A stretch of 64,000 nucleotides of DNA from Variovorax sp. WS11 (GCF_010499245.1 NZ_JAAGOW010000001.1:2108001-2172000); one strand, 5' to 3'; counted from the stretch's first letter, positions 34,875 to 44,290 are shown. Notes: a model not told the origin generated them from the sequence alone. Numbers and translations are program-made.

Positions 34875-34901
34875 TTTGTGTTCTCGCTGCGAGAACACAA
34901 A
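34875..34901. promoter_or_regulatory. Perfect 27-bp palindrome upstream of the acuI operon
   Basis: Arms TTTGTGTTCTCGC and GCGAGAACACAAA (13 bp each) around a single T. It begins 3 bp after the LysR stop and ends 67 bp before the acuI-like start. The sequence after it (ATCGAACTATTCGG) has no T-run, so a protein-binding operator is more likely than an intrinsic terminator. Confidence 0.6.
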
Positions 34902-34968
34902 TCGAACTATTCGGCAATTGCTGGAGGCATTGAGCGTCTATAGATTCGTGCCCTGAAAGGACGAATCC

Positions 34969-35952
34969 ATGTTCAAAGCCATCGTGCTCCAGCGGCACGG
35001 CTCCGAGTTCGACGCGTCGGTGCGCGAACTCGACGACGCCGAGCTTCCCGACTTCGACGTGCGTCTGCGCGTCGAGTATTCATCGCTCAACTACAAGGAC
35101 GCGCTCGCGATCGCCGACCGGGCGCCGGTGGTGCGCCGCTGGCCGATGGTGCCGGGCATCGACGGCGCGGGGGTCGTGGAGCACAGCTCGCATCCGCACG
35201 TGAAAGCCGGCGACCGCGTGATCCTCAACGGCTGGGGCGCCGGCGAGACGCATTGGGGCTGCCTCGCCGGGCGTGCGGCGCTGAAGGGGGAGTGGCTGGT
35301 GCCGCTGCCGGCCAGCCTGGATGCCCGCACCGCGATGGCCATCGGCACCGCGGGCTACACCGCCATGCTGTGCGTGCAGGCGCTGCAGCGCGCGGGCGTG
35401 CGGCCGGACGACGGCGAGATTCTCGTCACCGGCGCCGCGGGTGGCGTGGGCAATGTCGCGATCAGCCTGCTGGCGGGGCGCGGCTTTCGCGTCGTCGCGT
35501 CGACGGGCCGCGCCTCCGAAGCGGACTACCTGAAGCGCATCGGCGCGGCCGAGGTGATCGATCGCGCAACGCTGTCGGCGCCCGGAAAGCCGCTCGGCAA
35601 GGAGCGCTGGGCCGGCGTGGTCGACTCGGTCGGCAGCCACACGCTGGTGAACGCCTGCGCCACGACGCGCTACGGCGGCGTGGTGACGGCTTGCGGCCTG
35701 GCGCAGGGCATGGACCTGCCCGGCAGCGTCGCGCCCTTCATCCTGCGCGGCGTGACCCTGATCGGCATCGATTCGGTGATGGCGCCGCGCGAAGCCAGGC
35801 TCGCCGCCTGGCAGCAGCTCGCGGAGGAACTCGAACGCGAGCGCGTCGAGGCGATCTCCCGCGAAGTGACGCTCGACGAAGCGATCGGGCTTGCGCCGGC
35901 GCTGCTGGCGGGCCAGGTGCGAGGCCGCACGGTGGTGCGGGTGGAGGGATGA
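34969..35952 (+). CDS. acuI: Acrylyl-CoA reductase-like MDR oxidoreductase (AcuI/YhdH family)
   Basis: A 327-residue zinc-free medium-chain reductase. It has the N-terminal FKAIVLQRHG..YSSLNYKDALAI, the YhdH-type block VPGIDGAGVVEHS, NGWGAGETHWGCLAGRA, and the NADPH-binding ILVTGAAGGVGNVAISLLA. AcuI-type enzymes reduce acrylyl-CoA to propionyl-CoA with NADPH. AAGGA stands 7 bp before ATG 34969. The stop overlaps the start of the CoA-ligase gene (ATGA), and the operon also encodes an enoyl-CoA hydratase. An unsaturated acyl-CoA is the natural substrate class, but which acyl chain is not known. Confidence 0.87.
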   Translation: MFKAIVLQRHGSEFDASVRELDDAELPDFDVRLRVEYSSLNYKDALAIADRAPVVRRWPMVPGIDGAGVVEHSSHPHVKAGDRVILNGWGAGETHWGCLAGRAALKGEWLVPLPASLDARTAMAIGTAGYTAMLCVQALQRAGVRPDDGEILVTGAAGGVGNVAISLLAGRGFRVVASTGRASEADYLKRIGAAEVIDRATLSAPGKPLGKERWAGVVDSVGSHTLVNACATTRYGGVVTACGLAQGMDLPGSVAPFILRGVTLIGIDSVMAPREARLAAWQQLAEELERERVEAISREVTLDEAIGLAPALLAGQVRGRTVVRVEG

Positions 35953-38102
35953 AGGCGATGCGCGATCTCACGCCCCTGATGCGGCCTGCGTCGGTCGCCG
36001 TGCTCGGCGCCTCGGAGCGGCCCGAGTCCCTGGGCAACCGGGTCATGAAGAACCTGGTGGCCACCGGCTACCGCGGGCGCATCTTTCCGGTTCATCCGAC
36101 GGCACTGGAAGTCGAAGGACTGCGCTGCTTCTCCGGCCTGCGCGGCCTGCCGGAAGTGCCCGACTGCGTCGCGGTCGCGCTGTCCGCCGACAAGGTGATC
36201 GACGCACTCGAGGAAGCAGCGGCCTGCGGCGTTCGCGCCGCCGTGGTGTTCGCCAGCGGCTTCGCGGAAACCGGCGAAGCCGGCGCCGGGCTGCAGGCGC
36301 GGCTCGCGGTGCTGTGCGAGCGCACCGGCCTGCTCGTGTGCGGCCCCAACTGCCTGGGCCTGAGCAACGTGCAGGGAGGCGTCGCGCTGTACAGCGCGCC
36401 GCTGCCGCAACCGCCGCTGGCCGGCGGCGTTGCGGTGGCATCGCATTCGGGCTCGGCCTGCGTCGCGCTCTCCAGCACGGGCCGGCTGGGCCTGAGCCAT
36501 GTGGTCTCGGTGGGCAATGCCACCGTGCTCGACGTGGACGACTACCTCGACTTCTTTGCCGCGGACCCCGGAACGCGCGTGGCGGCGATGTTCATGGAAT
36601 CGGTGCGGCATCCCGCACGCTTCGCGGCCGCGGCGCAGCGCATGCGCGCGGCAGGAAAGCCGGTCGTCGTGCTGAAGGTCGGCCGCTCTTCGGCCGGCGC
36701 CGCGGCGTCCGCGGCGCACACGGGCTCGCTGGCGGGCTCGCATGCGGCTGCCGTCGATTTCTTCCGGCGCGCGGGCGTGGTGCTGGTGGACGACATGGAC
36801 ACGCTGATCGAGACCTGCGCCCTCATGGCCCAGGCCACGAAGCGGCCGGCCGGCGATGGCGTGGCCGTCATCAACATCAGCGGCGGCGAAGTCGCGCTCA
36901 CCTGCGACCTGGGGCAGGAGGCGGGCCTGAGCTTTGCGCCGCTCGGCAGTGCGACGCTCGCGCGCCTGCGCGAGTGCCTGCCCTCCTATGCCACGCCCGG
37001 GAATCCGCTCGATGCCACAGGCACCTCGATCGGCAACCCGGACATGTACGCGCAGGCGATGCGCATCCTGCTCGACGACCCCGGCGTGGCGATGCTGGCG
37101 GTGTCGCAGGACTGCCCGCCGGGCCTGAGCCCGCTGGCGGCGCACAACTACGGAAGGCTGGCACGCGCGGCGGCGGAGCTCTCGCGCGATGCGCAGAAGC
37201 CCATCGTCTTCTACAGCAACGTGGCGGGGGGCTTTCATCCGACGACGGTCGCGCCGCTGGCGGGCACCGACGTCGCCGCCTTGCAAGGCGGGCGCGCCGC
37301 GCTCGCGGCGATCCGCCACTTCGTCGAATGGCATTCGCACACGCCCGCCGCGGCCGCTGCGCCCGCGCCCTTCGATGCCGACCCGGTGTGGCGCCGGCGC
37401 CTGGCGAGCGGCCAGCCCCTGTCCGAGTACGAGGCCAAGCGCTTCCTCGGCGACCACGGCATTCGCGTCACCCGCGAGGCGCGGGCCGGCGATGCGCTGC
37501 AGGCCGCGCACGAGGCGGCCGCGATCGGCTTTCCGGTGGCCATGAAGATCGATTCGCCCGACATCGTCCACAAGACCGAAGCCGGCGGCGTGCATCTCGG
37601 GCTCGCGACCGAAGCGGCGGTGCGCGCTGCCTTCGAGGCGATGACGGCGACGGTGCGGCAACGCGCGCCCGGCGTGCGCATCGACGGCGTTCTGATCCAG
37701 GAGATGGTGACGGGCGGCGTCGAGATGATCGCGGGCCTGTCGCACCAGGCACCGTTCGGCCATGCGGTGGTCGTGGGCAGCGGCGGCGTGTTCGTCGAGC
37801 TGGTTCGCGACAGCAGCCTGATGCTGGTGCCGGTCGACGCCGCCAGCGCACGCACGCTGGTCGACCGGACACGGGCGGCGAAGCTGCTCGATGGCTTTCG
37901 CGGTGCGCCGCCGGCCGATCGCGCGGCCTTCGAAGCGCTCGTCGCCCGACTGTCGGCGATCGGCGAGCTGTATGGCGACTGCATTGAAGCCGTCGATCTC
38001 AACCCGGTCGCGGTCCTTCCATCGGGCGCATGCGTGCTCGATGCATGGATTGGCCTTCGCAACCCCTCTCGCGTTCAGCAAACTCCAGGAGCACACCCAT
38101 GA
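35949..38102 (+). CDS. ADP-forming acyl-CoA synthetase (ACD family)
   Basis: A 717-residue NDP-forming CoA ligase with both halves fused. The N-terminal CoA-binding Rossmann domain is RPASVAVLGASERPESLGN. The succinyl-CoA-synthetase-like domain carries ASHSGSACVALSSTGRLGL (in most ACD ligases a His near here is phosphorylated). The C-terminal ATP-grasp domain has MKIDSPDIVHKTEAGGVHLG and VVGSGGVFVELVRD. Relatives activate organic acids, including ferulate in Sphingobium (FerA). It starts at ATG 35949, overlapping the acuI stop, and its TGA overlaps the ATG of the hydratase gene. The three are thus coupled. The substrate is unknown. Confidence 0.9.
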   Translation: MKAMRDLTPLMRPASVAVLGASERPESLGNRVMKNLVATGYRGRIFPVHPTALEVEGLRCFSGLRGLPEVPDCVAVALSADKVIDALEEAAACGVRAAVVFASGFAETGEAGAGLQARLAVLCERTGLLVCGPNCLGLSNVQGGVALYSAPLPQPPLAGGVAVASHSGSACVALSSTGRLGLSHVVSVGNATVLDVDDYLDFFAADPGTRVAAMFMESVRHPARFAAAAQRMRAAGKPVVVLKVGRSSAGAAASAAHTGSLAGSHAAAVDFFRRAGVVLVDDMDTLIETCALMAQATKRPAGDGVAVINISGGEVALTCDLGQEAGLSFAPLGSATLARLRECLPSYATPGNPLDATGTSIGNPDMYAQAMRILLDDPGVAMLAVSQDCPPGLSPLAAHNYGRLARAAAELSRDAQKPIVFYSNVAGGFHPTTVAPLAGTDVAALQGGRAALAAIRHFVEWHSHTPAAAAAPAPFDADPVWRRRLASGQPLSEYEAKRFLGDHGIRVTREARAGDALQAAHEAAAIGFPVAMKIDSPDIVHKTEAGGVHLGLATEAAVRAAFEAMTATVRQRAPGVRIDGVLIQEMVTGGVEMIAGLSHQAPFGHAVVVGSGGVFVELVRDSSLMLVPVDAASARTLVDRTRAAKLLDGFRGAPPADRAAFEALVARLSAIGELYGDCIEAVDLNPVAVLPSGACVLDAWIGLRNPSRVQQTPGAHP

Positions 38103-38902
38103 AATACCAGAACATCCAACTGAGCATCGACCGATGGATCGCGACGCTCACGCTCGACCGGCCGGACAAGATGAACGCGCTCGACGATGCCATCCTGATC
38201 GAGATGCAGCATGCGCTCGACAGACTGGAGGCCGATGAATCCGTGCGCGCGCTGATCATCACCGGCGCCGGCCGCGCCTTCAGCGCCGGTTTCGACCTGA
38301 GCCCGCGCGAGCAGCCTTTCAGGACCGTCAAGGACTGGCGCGACCACGCCAAGCTCGGCAACGACACCTGGGAGCGGATCTGGCGCTCGCGTCTGCCCGT
38401 CATCGCGGCGGTCAACGGCTTCTGCCTGGGCGGCGGCTGCGAACTGTCGATGGTGTGCGACATCACGCTCGCGGCGGATGGCGCGGAGTTCGGCGAGCCG
38501 GAGATCCAGTTCCAGTCGGCGCCGCCGCTGGCCGTGATGCCCTGGGTCCTGGGCATGAAGAAGACCAAGGAACTGTTGCTCACCGGCGACCGCGTGAATG
38601 CGCAGGAGGCGGTGCGCATCGGCCTGGCCAACCGCGTGGTGCCCGCCGCGGAGCTGATGGCCGAGGCGCACCGGCTCGCGATGCGCTTCGCGATGATCGC
38701 GCCGCCTGCCATGCAGATGAACAAGCAATGCATCAACCGGGCCTACGACCTGCGCGGCTACCAGTCGACGATGGACTACGGCGCCGAGATGTTCGCACTG
38801 GTCCACATGTCCGAGTCGCAGGAAGGACGCGAATTCTTCGAGGTGGCCGCGAAGGATGGCCTGAAGGCCGCCTTCAAGTGGCGCGACGCCCGCTTTGCCT
38901 GA
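38099..38902 (+). CDS. Enoyl-CoA hydratase/isomerase
   Basis: A 267-residue crotonase-fold enzyme. The oxyanion hole is in GRAFSAGFDLS and GFCLGGGCELSMVCDI. The two catalytic Glu positions of true hydratases are filled: CEL in the block above and GEPEIQFQSAPP. It starts at ATG 38099, overlapping the ligase stop by ATGA, with CAGGAG upstream. With the ligase and the reductase it forms a module that could activate an unsaturated acid, then hydrate or reduce the double bond. A lyase activity on cinnamate-type CoA esters (as in FerB) cannot be excluded. Confidence 0.91.
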   Translation: MKYQNIQLSIDRWIATLTLDRPDKMNALDDAILIEMQHALDRLEADESVRALIITGAGRAFSAGFDLSPREQPFRTVKDWRDHAKLGNDTWERIWRSRLPVIAAVNGFCLGGGCELSMVCDITLAADGAEFGEPEIQFQSAPPLAVMPWVLGMKKTKELLLTGDRVNAQEAVRIGLANRVVPAAELMAEAHRLAMRFAMIAPPAMQMNKQCINRAYDLRGYQSTMDYGAEMFALVHMSESQEGREFFEVAAKDGLKAAFKWRDARFA

Positions 38903-38913
38903 AAGGCCTTGCC

Positions 38914-39891
38914 ATGCGAATCCTTGCTGCCCTTGGCATTTGCGCAACCCTTTGCTTCGCGACCTCGGGCGCTTCGGCCCAGGCGCCTGCATGGCCTGAG
39001 AAGGCCGTCCGGATCGTCGTGCCCTATACGCCCGGCCCCGGCCCGACCGATTCGGTGGCGCGCATGGTCGCCGAGAACCTGCAGCGCAGGCTCGGCCAGC
39101 CCTTCATCGTGGAGAACCGGCCCGGCGCGAGCGGCAACATCAGCACGGAGTACGTGATCGCCGCGCCGGCGGATGGCGCCACGGTGCTGGTCGGCGCCGC
39201 CGGGCCGATCGCCGTCAACCCGAGCCTCTTCAAGTCGCTGCCCTTCGATGCGGAGAAGGATCTGGCTCCGCTCGCCTACATCGGCGAGGAGATGTTCGCG
39301 CTCGTCGTGCATCCGTCGGTGAACGCGCGTTCCCTGCAGGAGCTTCTGGCGCGCATCAAGGAAAAGCCCGGGACCTTCAGCTTCAGCTCGGGCGGCAACG
39401 GCGCGGGCACGCACCTCGCCGGTGAGCGCTTCCGCATGGCGGCGGGCGTGGATCTTCTGCACGTCCCCTACAAGGGCGGAATTCCGGCGCTGAACGATGT
39501 GGTGGCGGGCGTGGTGCCGATGACCTTCACCTTCGTGCAGAACGCGGCGAACATGGCCAAGGCAGGGAAGCTGAATGTCATCGCGGTCACCGGCGCGCAG
39601 CGCAGCCCGCTGCTGCCGGACGTGCCCACGCTGGCCGAGGCAGGCCTGAAGGGCGCCGAGTTCACGTCCTGGTACGGCTTCATAGTGTCCGGCAAGACGC
39701 CGGCTGCGCTCGCCGAGAAGATGCGACAGGCCTTCTATGCGGCGCTTCGCGAGCCGGAGATCCGGAGGAAGGTCGAGGAGCAGGGCTTGCGGCCGAAGGA
39801 GATGGATGCGGCGGAGTTCAAGTCGTTCGTGCACAAGGAGACGCGGCGCATGTCGGAGATCGTGCGCACGGCCAACATCACGATCGAGTGA
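38914..39891 (+). CDS. Bug/TctC periplasmic solute-binding receptor (CoA-ligase operon)
   Basis: A 325-residue exported receptor. Signal peptide MRILAALGICATLCFATSGA is followed by WPEKAVRIVVPYTPGPGPTD and QPFIVENRPGASGNISTEY, both ligand loops of the Bug family. LLHVPYKGGIPALNDVVAG and VPTLAEAGLKGAEFTSWYG are the later blocks. It is the last gene of the acuI operon, 11 bp after the hydratase gene. It probably captures the organic acid that the CoA ligase activates. This is the fourth Bug gene in the window, and none has a linked TctAB transporter. Confidence 0.91.
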   Translation: MRILAALGICATLCFATSGASAQAPAWPEKAVRIVVPYTPGPGPTDSVARMVAENLQRRLGQPFIVENRPGASGNISTEYVIAAPADGATVLVGAAGPIAVNPSLFKSLPFDAEKDLAPLAYIGEEMFALVVHPSVNARSLQELLARIKEKPGTFSFSSGGNGAGTHLAGERFRMAAGVDLLHVPYKGGIPALNDVVAGVVPMTFTFVQNAANMAKAGKLNVIAVTGAQRSPLLPDVPTLAEAGLKGAEFTSWYGFIVSGKTPAALAEKMRQAFYAALREPEIRRKVEEQGLRPKEMDAAEFKSFVHKETRRMSEIVRTANITIE

Positions 39892-39901
39892 ATCGCGGCG
39901 A

Positions 39902-40426
39902 TCAGCCCTTGTCGGCCCCGGCGGGTTGCGACTTCGCGGCAGCGCGCGCGGCCTTCAGGGCGCGGGCGCGTTCCAGGCTCTCGGCCGGCCAGTGCTCCGC
40001 GCTGCGGTAGTACTCGGGCACCGCGGGCACGCCGGGCGGCAGTTGGACCCAGGGTTGCCTGGACATCGTGAAGATGTGGATGTCGGGCGGCAGGTGGTCC
40101 GGCATGTCGAGGGTGCCGACGCGCACGAAGCACACGGCGTCGCCGGCGCCCGCGTAGTGGCTCCACAGCGCAACCCGGCAGTGCGGGCAGCGCGCGATCT
40201 TCTGGCCCTTGCCGCTGAGCGAAGGCGTGAGCACCAGTTCGACCTCGCCTTGCAGCAGCTGCAAGCGGTCCGCTTCGATCATCGCGTTGAGGGCGAAGGC
40301 GCTGCCGGTTTCGCGCTGGCACCAGCGGCAATGGCAGCAGTGGACGAACAGCGGGCGGGTGCTCATGCGGTAGCGCACGGAGCGGCAGGTGCAGCCGCCT
40401 TCGAGCGGGAAGGGATCGGTCGTCAT
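39902..40426 (-). CDS. GFA-family zinc-binding protein
   Basis: A 174-residue protein of the glutathione-dependent formaldehyde-activating (GFA/CENP-V) fold. The Cys motifs are GCTCRSVRY, HCCHCRWCQRETGSAF and ARCPHCRVALWSH, which bind zinc. Start ATG 40426 (MTTDPFPLEGG) is chosen; the open frame to 40465 adds no conserved residues. Most members have no proven formaldehyde activity; function is unknown. It is convergent with the Bug gene (10-bp gap) and followed upstream by a second GFA gene on the same strand. Confidence 0.88.
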   Translation of the reverse strand: MTTDPFPLEGGCTCRSVRYRMSTRPLFVHCCHCRWCQRETGSAFALNAMIEADRLQLLQGEVELVLTPSLSGKGQKIARCPHCRVALWSHYAGAGDAVCFVRVGTLDMPDHLPPDIHIFTMSRQPWVQLPPGVPAVPEYYRSAEHWPAESLERARALKAARAAAKSQPAGADKG

Positions 40427-40526
40427 GGTGCGCCGTACTGTGGCGCGGCCGCGGACGAAAGGCAAATGGCGGCTTCGCGCCGCCGCCGCGCCCGGAGCCG
40501 CGAGTCGGCCCCGAGCCGGGCCGGAC

Positions 40527-40874
40527 TTACTTGGAGCGACCGTCGAAATGCTGCACCGGCACCGATTCGAGGTCGATGCCCTCGAGGCACCGGATGTTGA
40601 TGGCCGCCATCTTGTTGCCCTTGGGGTCGGTGCCCTCGCCGAAAGGGTGGATGCCGCAGACCGGGCAGAAGCGGTGCGAGATCACGTGCTTGTTGAACAA
40701 GTAGGTGCTCATGTCTTCGGGCGGGGTCTTGAGCTCGAGCTTGTCGTGGGGCACGAACCACAGCAGGGAACCCTTGCGCTGGCACATGGAGCAGTTGCAT
40801 GCCATGGCGCCCTGGATCTCGCCCTCGACCTCGAAGGCGATCCGGCCGCAGTGGCAGCTGCCTTGGTGTTTCAT
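40527..40874 (-). CDS. Second GFA-family zinc-binding protein
   Basis: A 115-residue GFA-fold protein with KHQGSCHCGRIAFEVEG, ACNCSMCQRKGSLLWFV and RFCPVCGIHPFG as zinc-binding motifs. ATG 40874 is supported by GGAGG 6-10 bp upstream. It is shorter than and only distantly similar to the neighbouring GFA protein 100 bp downstream, so the pair is not a recent copy. C-terminal INIRCLEGIDLESVPVQHFDG is typical for small members. Function unknown. Confidence 0.89.
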   Translation of the reverse strand: MKHQGSCHCGRIAFEVEGEIQGAMACNCSMCQRKGSLLWFVPHDKLELKTPPEDMSTYLFNKHVISHRFCPVCGIHPFGEGTDPKGNKMAAINIRCLEGIDLESVPVQHFDGRSK

Positions 40875-40949
40875 CGTTGCCTCCAAAAGAAGATGTGCGG
40901 ACCGCGGAGTATGCGCAACGCGCGGCGCACCGCCTGTAGGCCGCCGGCC

Positions 40950-42434
40950 TCAAACCATGAAACCGATGTTCTTCGGATAGTTGATCCCGTTGACGTTCCC
41001 GCCGAAGTTCCTGAGGTTCGGCAGGATGTTCTCCAGGTCGCCCGCCGGCACACCGAACCAGCTCGCCAGCGTGGCGCCGTACTGGTCGACCGAGGTGGAA
41101 GGAATCAGCCGCCCCTGCCCCACATGCCCGTCGTAGCCGGCCAGCTTCGAGTCGTTGTTGATGCTGACCACCTGCGGCGTGCCGTAGATCTGCTTGCCTT
41201 TCACCGCGCCGCCGACGACGAAGTGATGGCCGCCCCAGCCATGGTCGGAGCCGTCGCCGTTCGAGGCCAGCGTGCGGCCGAAGTCGGAGGCAGTGAAGGC
41301 GGTGACCTTGTCGCCCATGCCCTGCACGACCATCTCGCGGTAGAAGGCCGTCATGCCATCGCTCAGCTGCTTCATCAGGCCGGGCTGGTTGGCGATCAGG
41401 TTGTCGTGCAGGTCGAAGCCGCCCATGGAGACGAAGAACACCTGGCGCTTGGTGCCGAGCGTTGCGCGGCCGCGGATCAGGCGGGCCACCATGGCGAGCT
41501 GCCTGCCCAGGCCGGTATCGGGAAAGGTGGTGGCGGGGTACGCGCCGAAGGCATATGCCCCGCCGATGGCCGAGGTGATGGCGCCTTCGGCGTCCACCGC
41601 GCGCTTGGTGACCTTGTTGTATTCGTTCTCCAGCGCATGACCGCGCGCCTGCTGCACCAGCTGCGCCATCGCCGCCTTGACGGAGCTCGAGCCGTACACG
41701 TTGCCGCCCGTCACGCTGCCGATCTTGACCGCGCCGCCGGTGCTGACCTGGTATTGCAGGGCCGTGTCGCCCGACAGGAACACCGCATTGCCCGAGACCG
41801 ACATGCAGGTGAACAGCGAGTTGCTGTTCTGCGTGAGCACGAGGTCGCCGATGTTGCCTCCCCAGCCCACGGTCGAGCCCTCGGGCGATGACGACTGCCA
41901 GGTCGACTGCTGGTCGTTGTGCGAGAACAGCTTCGGCGGCACCGGATAAAGCTTCTTGTTGCCGCTGTTGTACTGGGCGCGCGTGAGCGGCACCACCAGC
42001 GGGCCGACGTTGAGCTGCACCGCCATCTTGGCATCGGTGTTGAAGAGCCCCGCCAGCGCGGTCATGGACGGGTGCAGCGCGTACTGCCGCCCGTCGGCCA
42101 GGGCCGTGCTCGGGCTGAGCAGGGTCGGCGCGAGATCGGCCTTGGCCAGCGCGACGCCGCCAGCGGTCTGGCCGGCGCCGCCGCCGCGGATGGCGCTGTA
42201 GGCGTTGTAGCTGGGGTCGTCGTAGGTGACGACGGTGTTGGCGTAGTCGTTGCCGCCGAACAGGAAGACGCACACCAGCGCCTTGTAGTCGTCGCCGGGG
42301 GCGGCCTGCGCGGCCGCCTCGCCGATGGCGGCGAGGTTGAGCGCGAAGGGCAGCGCGCTGCCGGCCATGGCGAGTTGCCCGGAGCGGCGCAGAAAGGCGC
42401 GGCGGGTGTGGGCCTTCGGATCGATCAGGTGCAT
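40950..42434 (-). CDS. DUF1501 protein exported by the Tat pathway
   Basis: A 494-residue protein. The N-terminus has a twin-arginine signal (HTRRAFLRRSGQLAMAGSAL). The body matches DUF1501, a family related to the alkaline phosphatase/sulfatase fold: YKALVCVFLFGGNDYANTVV, ALHPSMTALAGLF, RQVFFVSMGGFDLHDN, FTASDFGRTLASNGDGSDHGWGG. Family members occur next to DUF1800 genes, as here (10-bp gap). The biochemical role of the pair is not established. The folded, possibly metal-bearing protein is exported to the periplasm or beyond. Confidence 0.91.
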   Translation of the reverse strand: MHLIDPKAHTRRAFLRRSGQLAMAGSALPFALNLAAIGEAAAQAAPGDDYKALVCVFLFGGNDYANTVVTYDDPSYNAYSAIRGGGAGQTAGGVALAKADLAPTLLSPSTALADGRQYALHPSMTALAGLFNTDAKMAVQLNVGPLVVPLTRAQYNSGNKKLYPVPPKLFSHNDQQSTWQSSSPEGSTVGWGGNIGDLVLTQNSNSLFTCMSVSGNAVFLSGDTALQYQVSTGGAVKIGSVTGGNVYGSSSVKAAMAQLVQQARGHALENEYNKVTKRAVDAEGAITSAIGGAYAFGAYPATTFPDTGLGRQLAMVARLIRGRATLGTKRQVFFVSMGGFDLHDNLIANQPGLMKQLSDGMTAFYREMVVQGMGDKVTAFTASDFGRTLASNGDGSDHGWGGHHFVVGGAVKGKQIYGTPQVVSINNDSKLAGYDGHVGQGRLIPSTSVDQYGATLASWFGVPAGDLENILPNLRNFGGNVNGINYPKNIGFMV

Positions 42435-42444
42435 CGCGCTTTCC

Positions 42445-44290
42445 TTACTTCTGGATCAGGTAGCCCGGCGCGGCCATCACCATGAGCACCGCGGCGTAGA
42501 CCCGATTGTTCTTGAGGGTGTCGCTGCTGGCCGCGGTGACGGCCGGGGTGGCCAGGGCGTTGTTGATCAGCGCCAGCGTGTCGGCGTCGAGCTGGTTGGC
42601 CGCCATCAGCAGGTTAAGGCGGCGCACCAGCGCGGCCGGGTCGAGCACCAGCGCCTTCTCGGCGGCGTAGCTCGCGATCACGTCCTTGCTGTTGAAGCCG
42701 TTGGGCACCACGTTCTGCATGAAGTTGAGGTAGCCGCCCACGCTGGTCTCGTTGACCAGCTGGAACTCGGGCGCGACCAGCTTGGCGCTCGCCATCGCGC
42801 TGGACGGCGGCACATAGCCGGGGCGGAAGAAGTTGAAGACCGAGGGCGAGCGCAGCGGGCTCTGGCCCAGCGAGCTGGCCGCGTCGGAGCGGTTGCCGAT
42901 CTTCCAGGTGCCGGCCACCGAGCTGGCGCCGAAGGTGCGCCCCCACTGCACCAGCCGCAGCATCGGCTCGCGCAGGTGGCCGAAGTTCGGGTCGGCGAGA
43001 CCCGCGGGGCTGCGCGCCTCGTTGTCCAGCAGCACTGCGGCGAACACGCTCTTCATGTCGCCGCGCACGCCGGCGCCGTTGTCGGCGAAGACGTCGGACA
43101 CGCGCTTCACGTAGGCGGTGCTCGGGTTGCTGGTGACCAGGCGCTGGATCAGCTGCCGGCCGATGAAGGGGCCGACGTTGGGATGGTTGAACAGCGTGTC
43201 CAGCGCGGTCTTGAGGGCGGCCTTGCCCTCGGTGTTGGCGGGCACGGTGGTGCCGAGGAACTTGGCCTCCAGCATCGAGTGGCGCGAGGCGGTGAGGGCC
43301 ATCGGGCGCGTGGTCCAGGCATTGCTCTCGATGGTGAAGCTCTGGCCCGGCGGCGTGAAGGCGCTGCGCTCGGCCGAGGGAATGTCGAGGTCGTAGCCGG
43401 TGAACACGCGCGCCAGGTTGGTGACGTCGTCCTGCGTGTAGCTCTCCAGCGGCGCGCCGTCGGCGCCGAGCCGGACCGAGCCGTCGGCGTTGAGCTGGTA
43501 CAGGCCGATGCTCATGAGCTGCATGACCTCGCGGGCGTAGTTCTCGTCCGGCTGGCGGCCCTGGGCGTTCTCCTTCTGGTTGCCCTTGGTGTTGAGGTAG
43601 TAGCCCATCGCCGGGTTGAGCGACACGTTCTCCAACAGCTGGCGGAAGTTGCCGGTGACGCCGGCGACCAGCATGTCCCAGTACTGGGCGAACATGTGGG
43701 CGGTCCAGTTGGAGCTGATGTCGTTGGCCGAGACCACGAAGATCTCCGACAGCGCGAGCGCCATGCGCTTGCGCGCGCCGTCGGCCGAGGTCATGAGCTG
43801 GCTCCAGATCATGTCGTCGCTGTTGACGGTGTCGTAGGGCTTGCCGGCGACCCAGGCCCACCCGGTCTCGGTGGGCGTCCGGTCCATCTGCGCGCCGAGC
43901 CAGGGCAGGTAGCCCTGGGCACGCACGGCGGCGATCTCGGCCTCAGAGGCGGAGAACTGCGCCTGCAGCAGGAAGCGCGCGGCCTCGTCGTCGGTCTTGG
44001 CCTGGGTGTAGACGTAGGTCTGCGCGCTCGGCGTGCTGGCCAGCGGTGTCAGGCTGCCGGCCTGGATGGTTGTCGCCGCTGCCGCTTGCCGGAACCGGCG
44101 AAGACGCCTCCGCCACCGCCACCACCACCGCCGCCACCACAGGCTGCGAGGCGCGGCCGCGGCGGCCAGTGAAACCGCCAGCGGCAGGGGGTTGCGCGGC
44201 GCAGCCTCGGGGCCGTCCGCGTGCGTTTCCGGGCGCGCGCAACGGCACGTCGGTCGCTTCGACGCGACCGGTCGCAATGTCTTCCACCAT
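42445..44290 (-). CDS. DUF1800 protein, probable lipoprotein, with frameshifted N-terminus
   Basis: The DUF1800 body is intact in one frame, from about 44,080 down to the stop at 42445: EAARFLLQAQFSASEAEI, ENYAREVMQLMSIGLYQL, the VFTGYD block and a C-terminal VMAAPGYLIQK. The 5' 200 bp are scattered over three frames. ATG 44290 with GAGGAAC upstream starts MVEDIATG...; one base later in register come PETHADGPEAAPRNPLPLAV and a hydrophobic run; a third frame holds LAAC and a glycine run, i.e. a lipobox. These pieces fit one ancestral lipoprotein leader broken by single-base changes. In the unbroken frame an ORF runs to 44355 but starts with a non-signal peptide. Sequencing error or true decay cannot be separated here. 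Confidence 0.75.

Noticed and set aside
34875..34901. 27-bp palindrome as an intrinsic terminator of the LysR gene
   Set aside because: The stem ends in AAA on the sense strand and no T-run follows; an operator fits better, though both roles cannot be strictly excluded.
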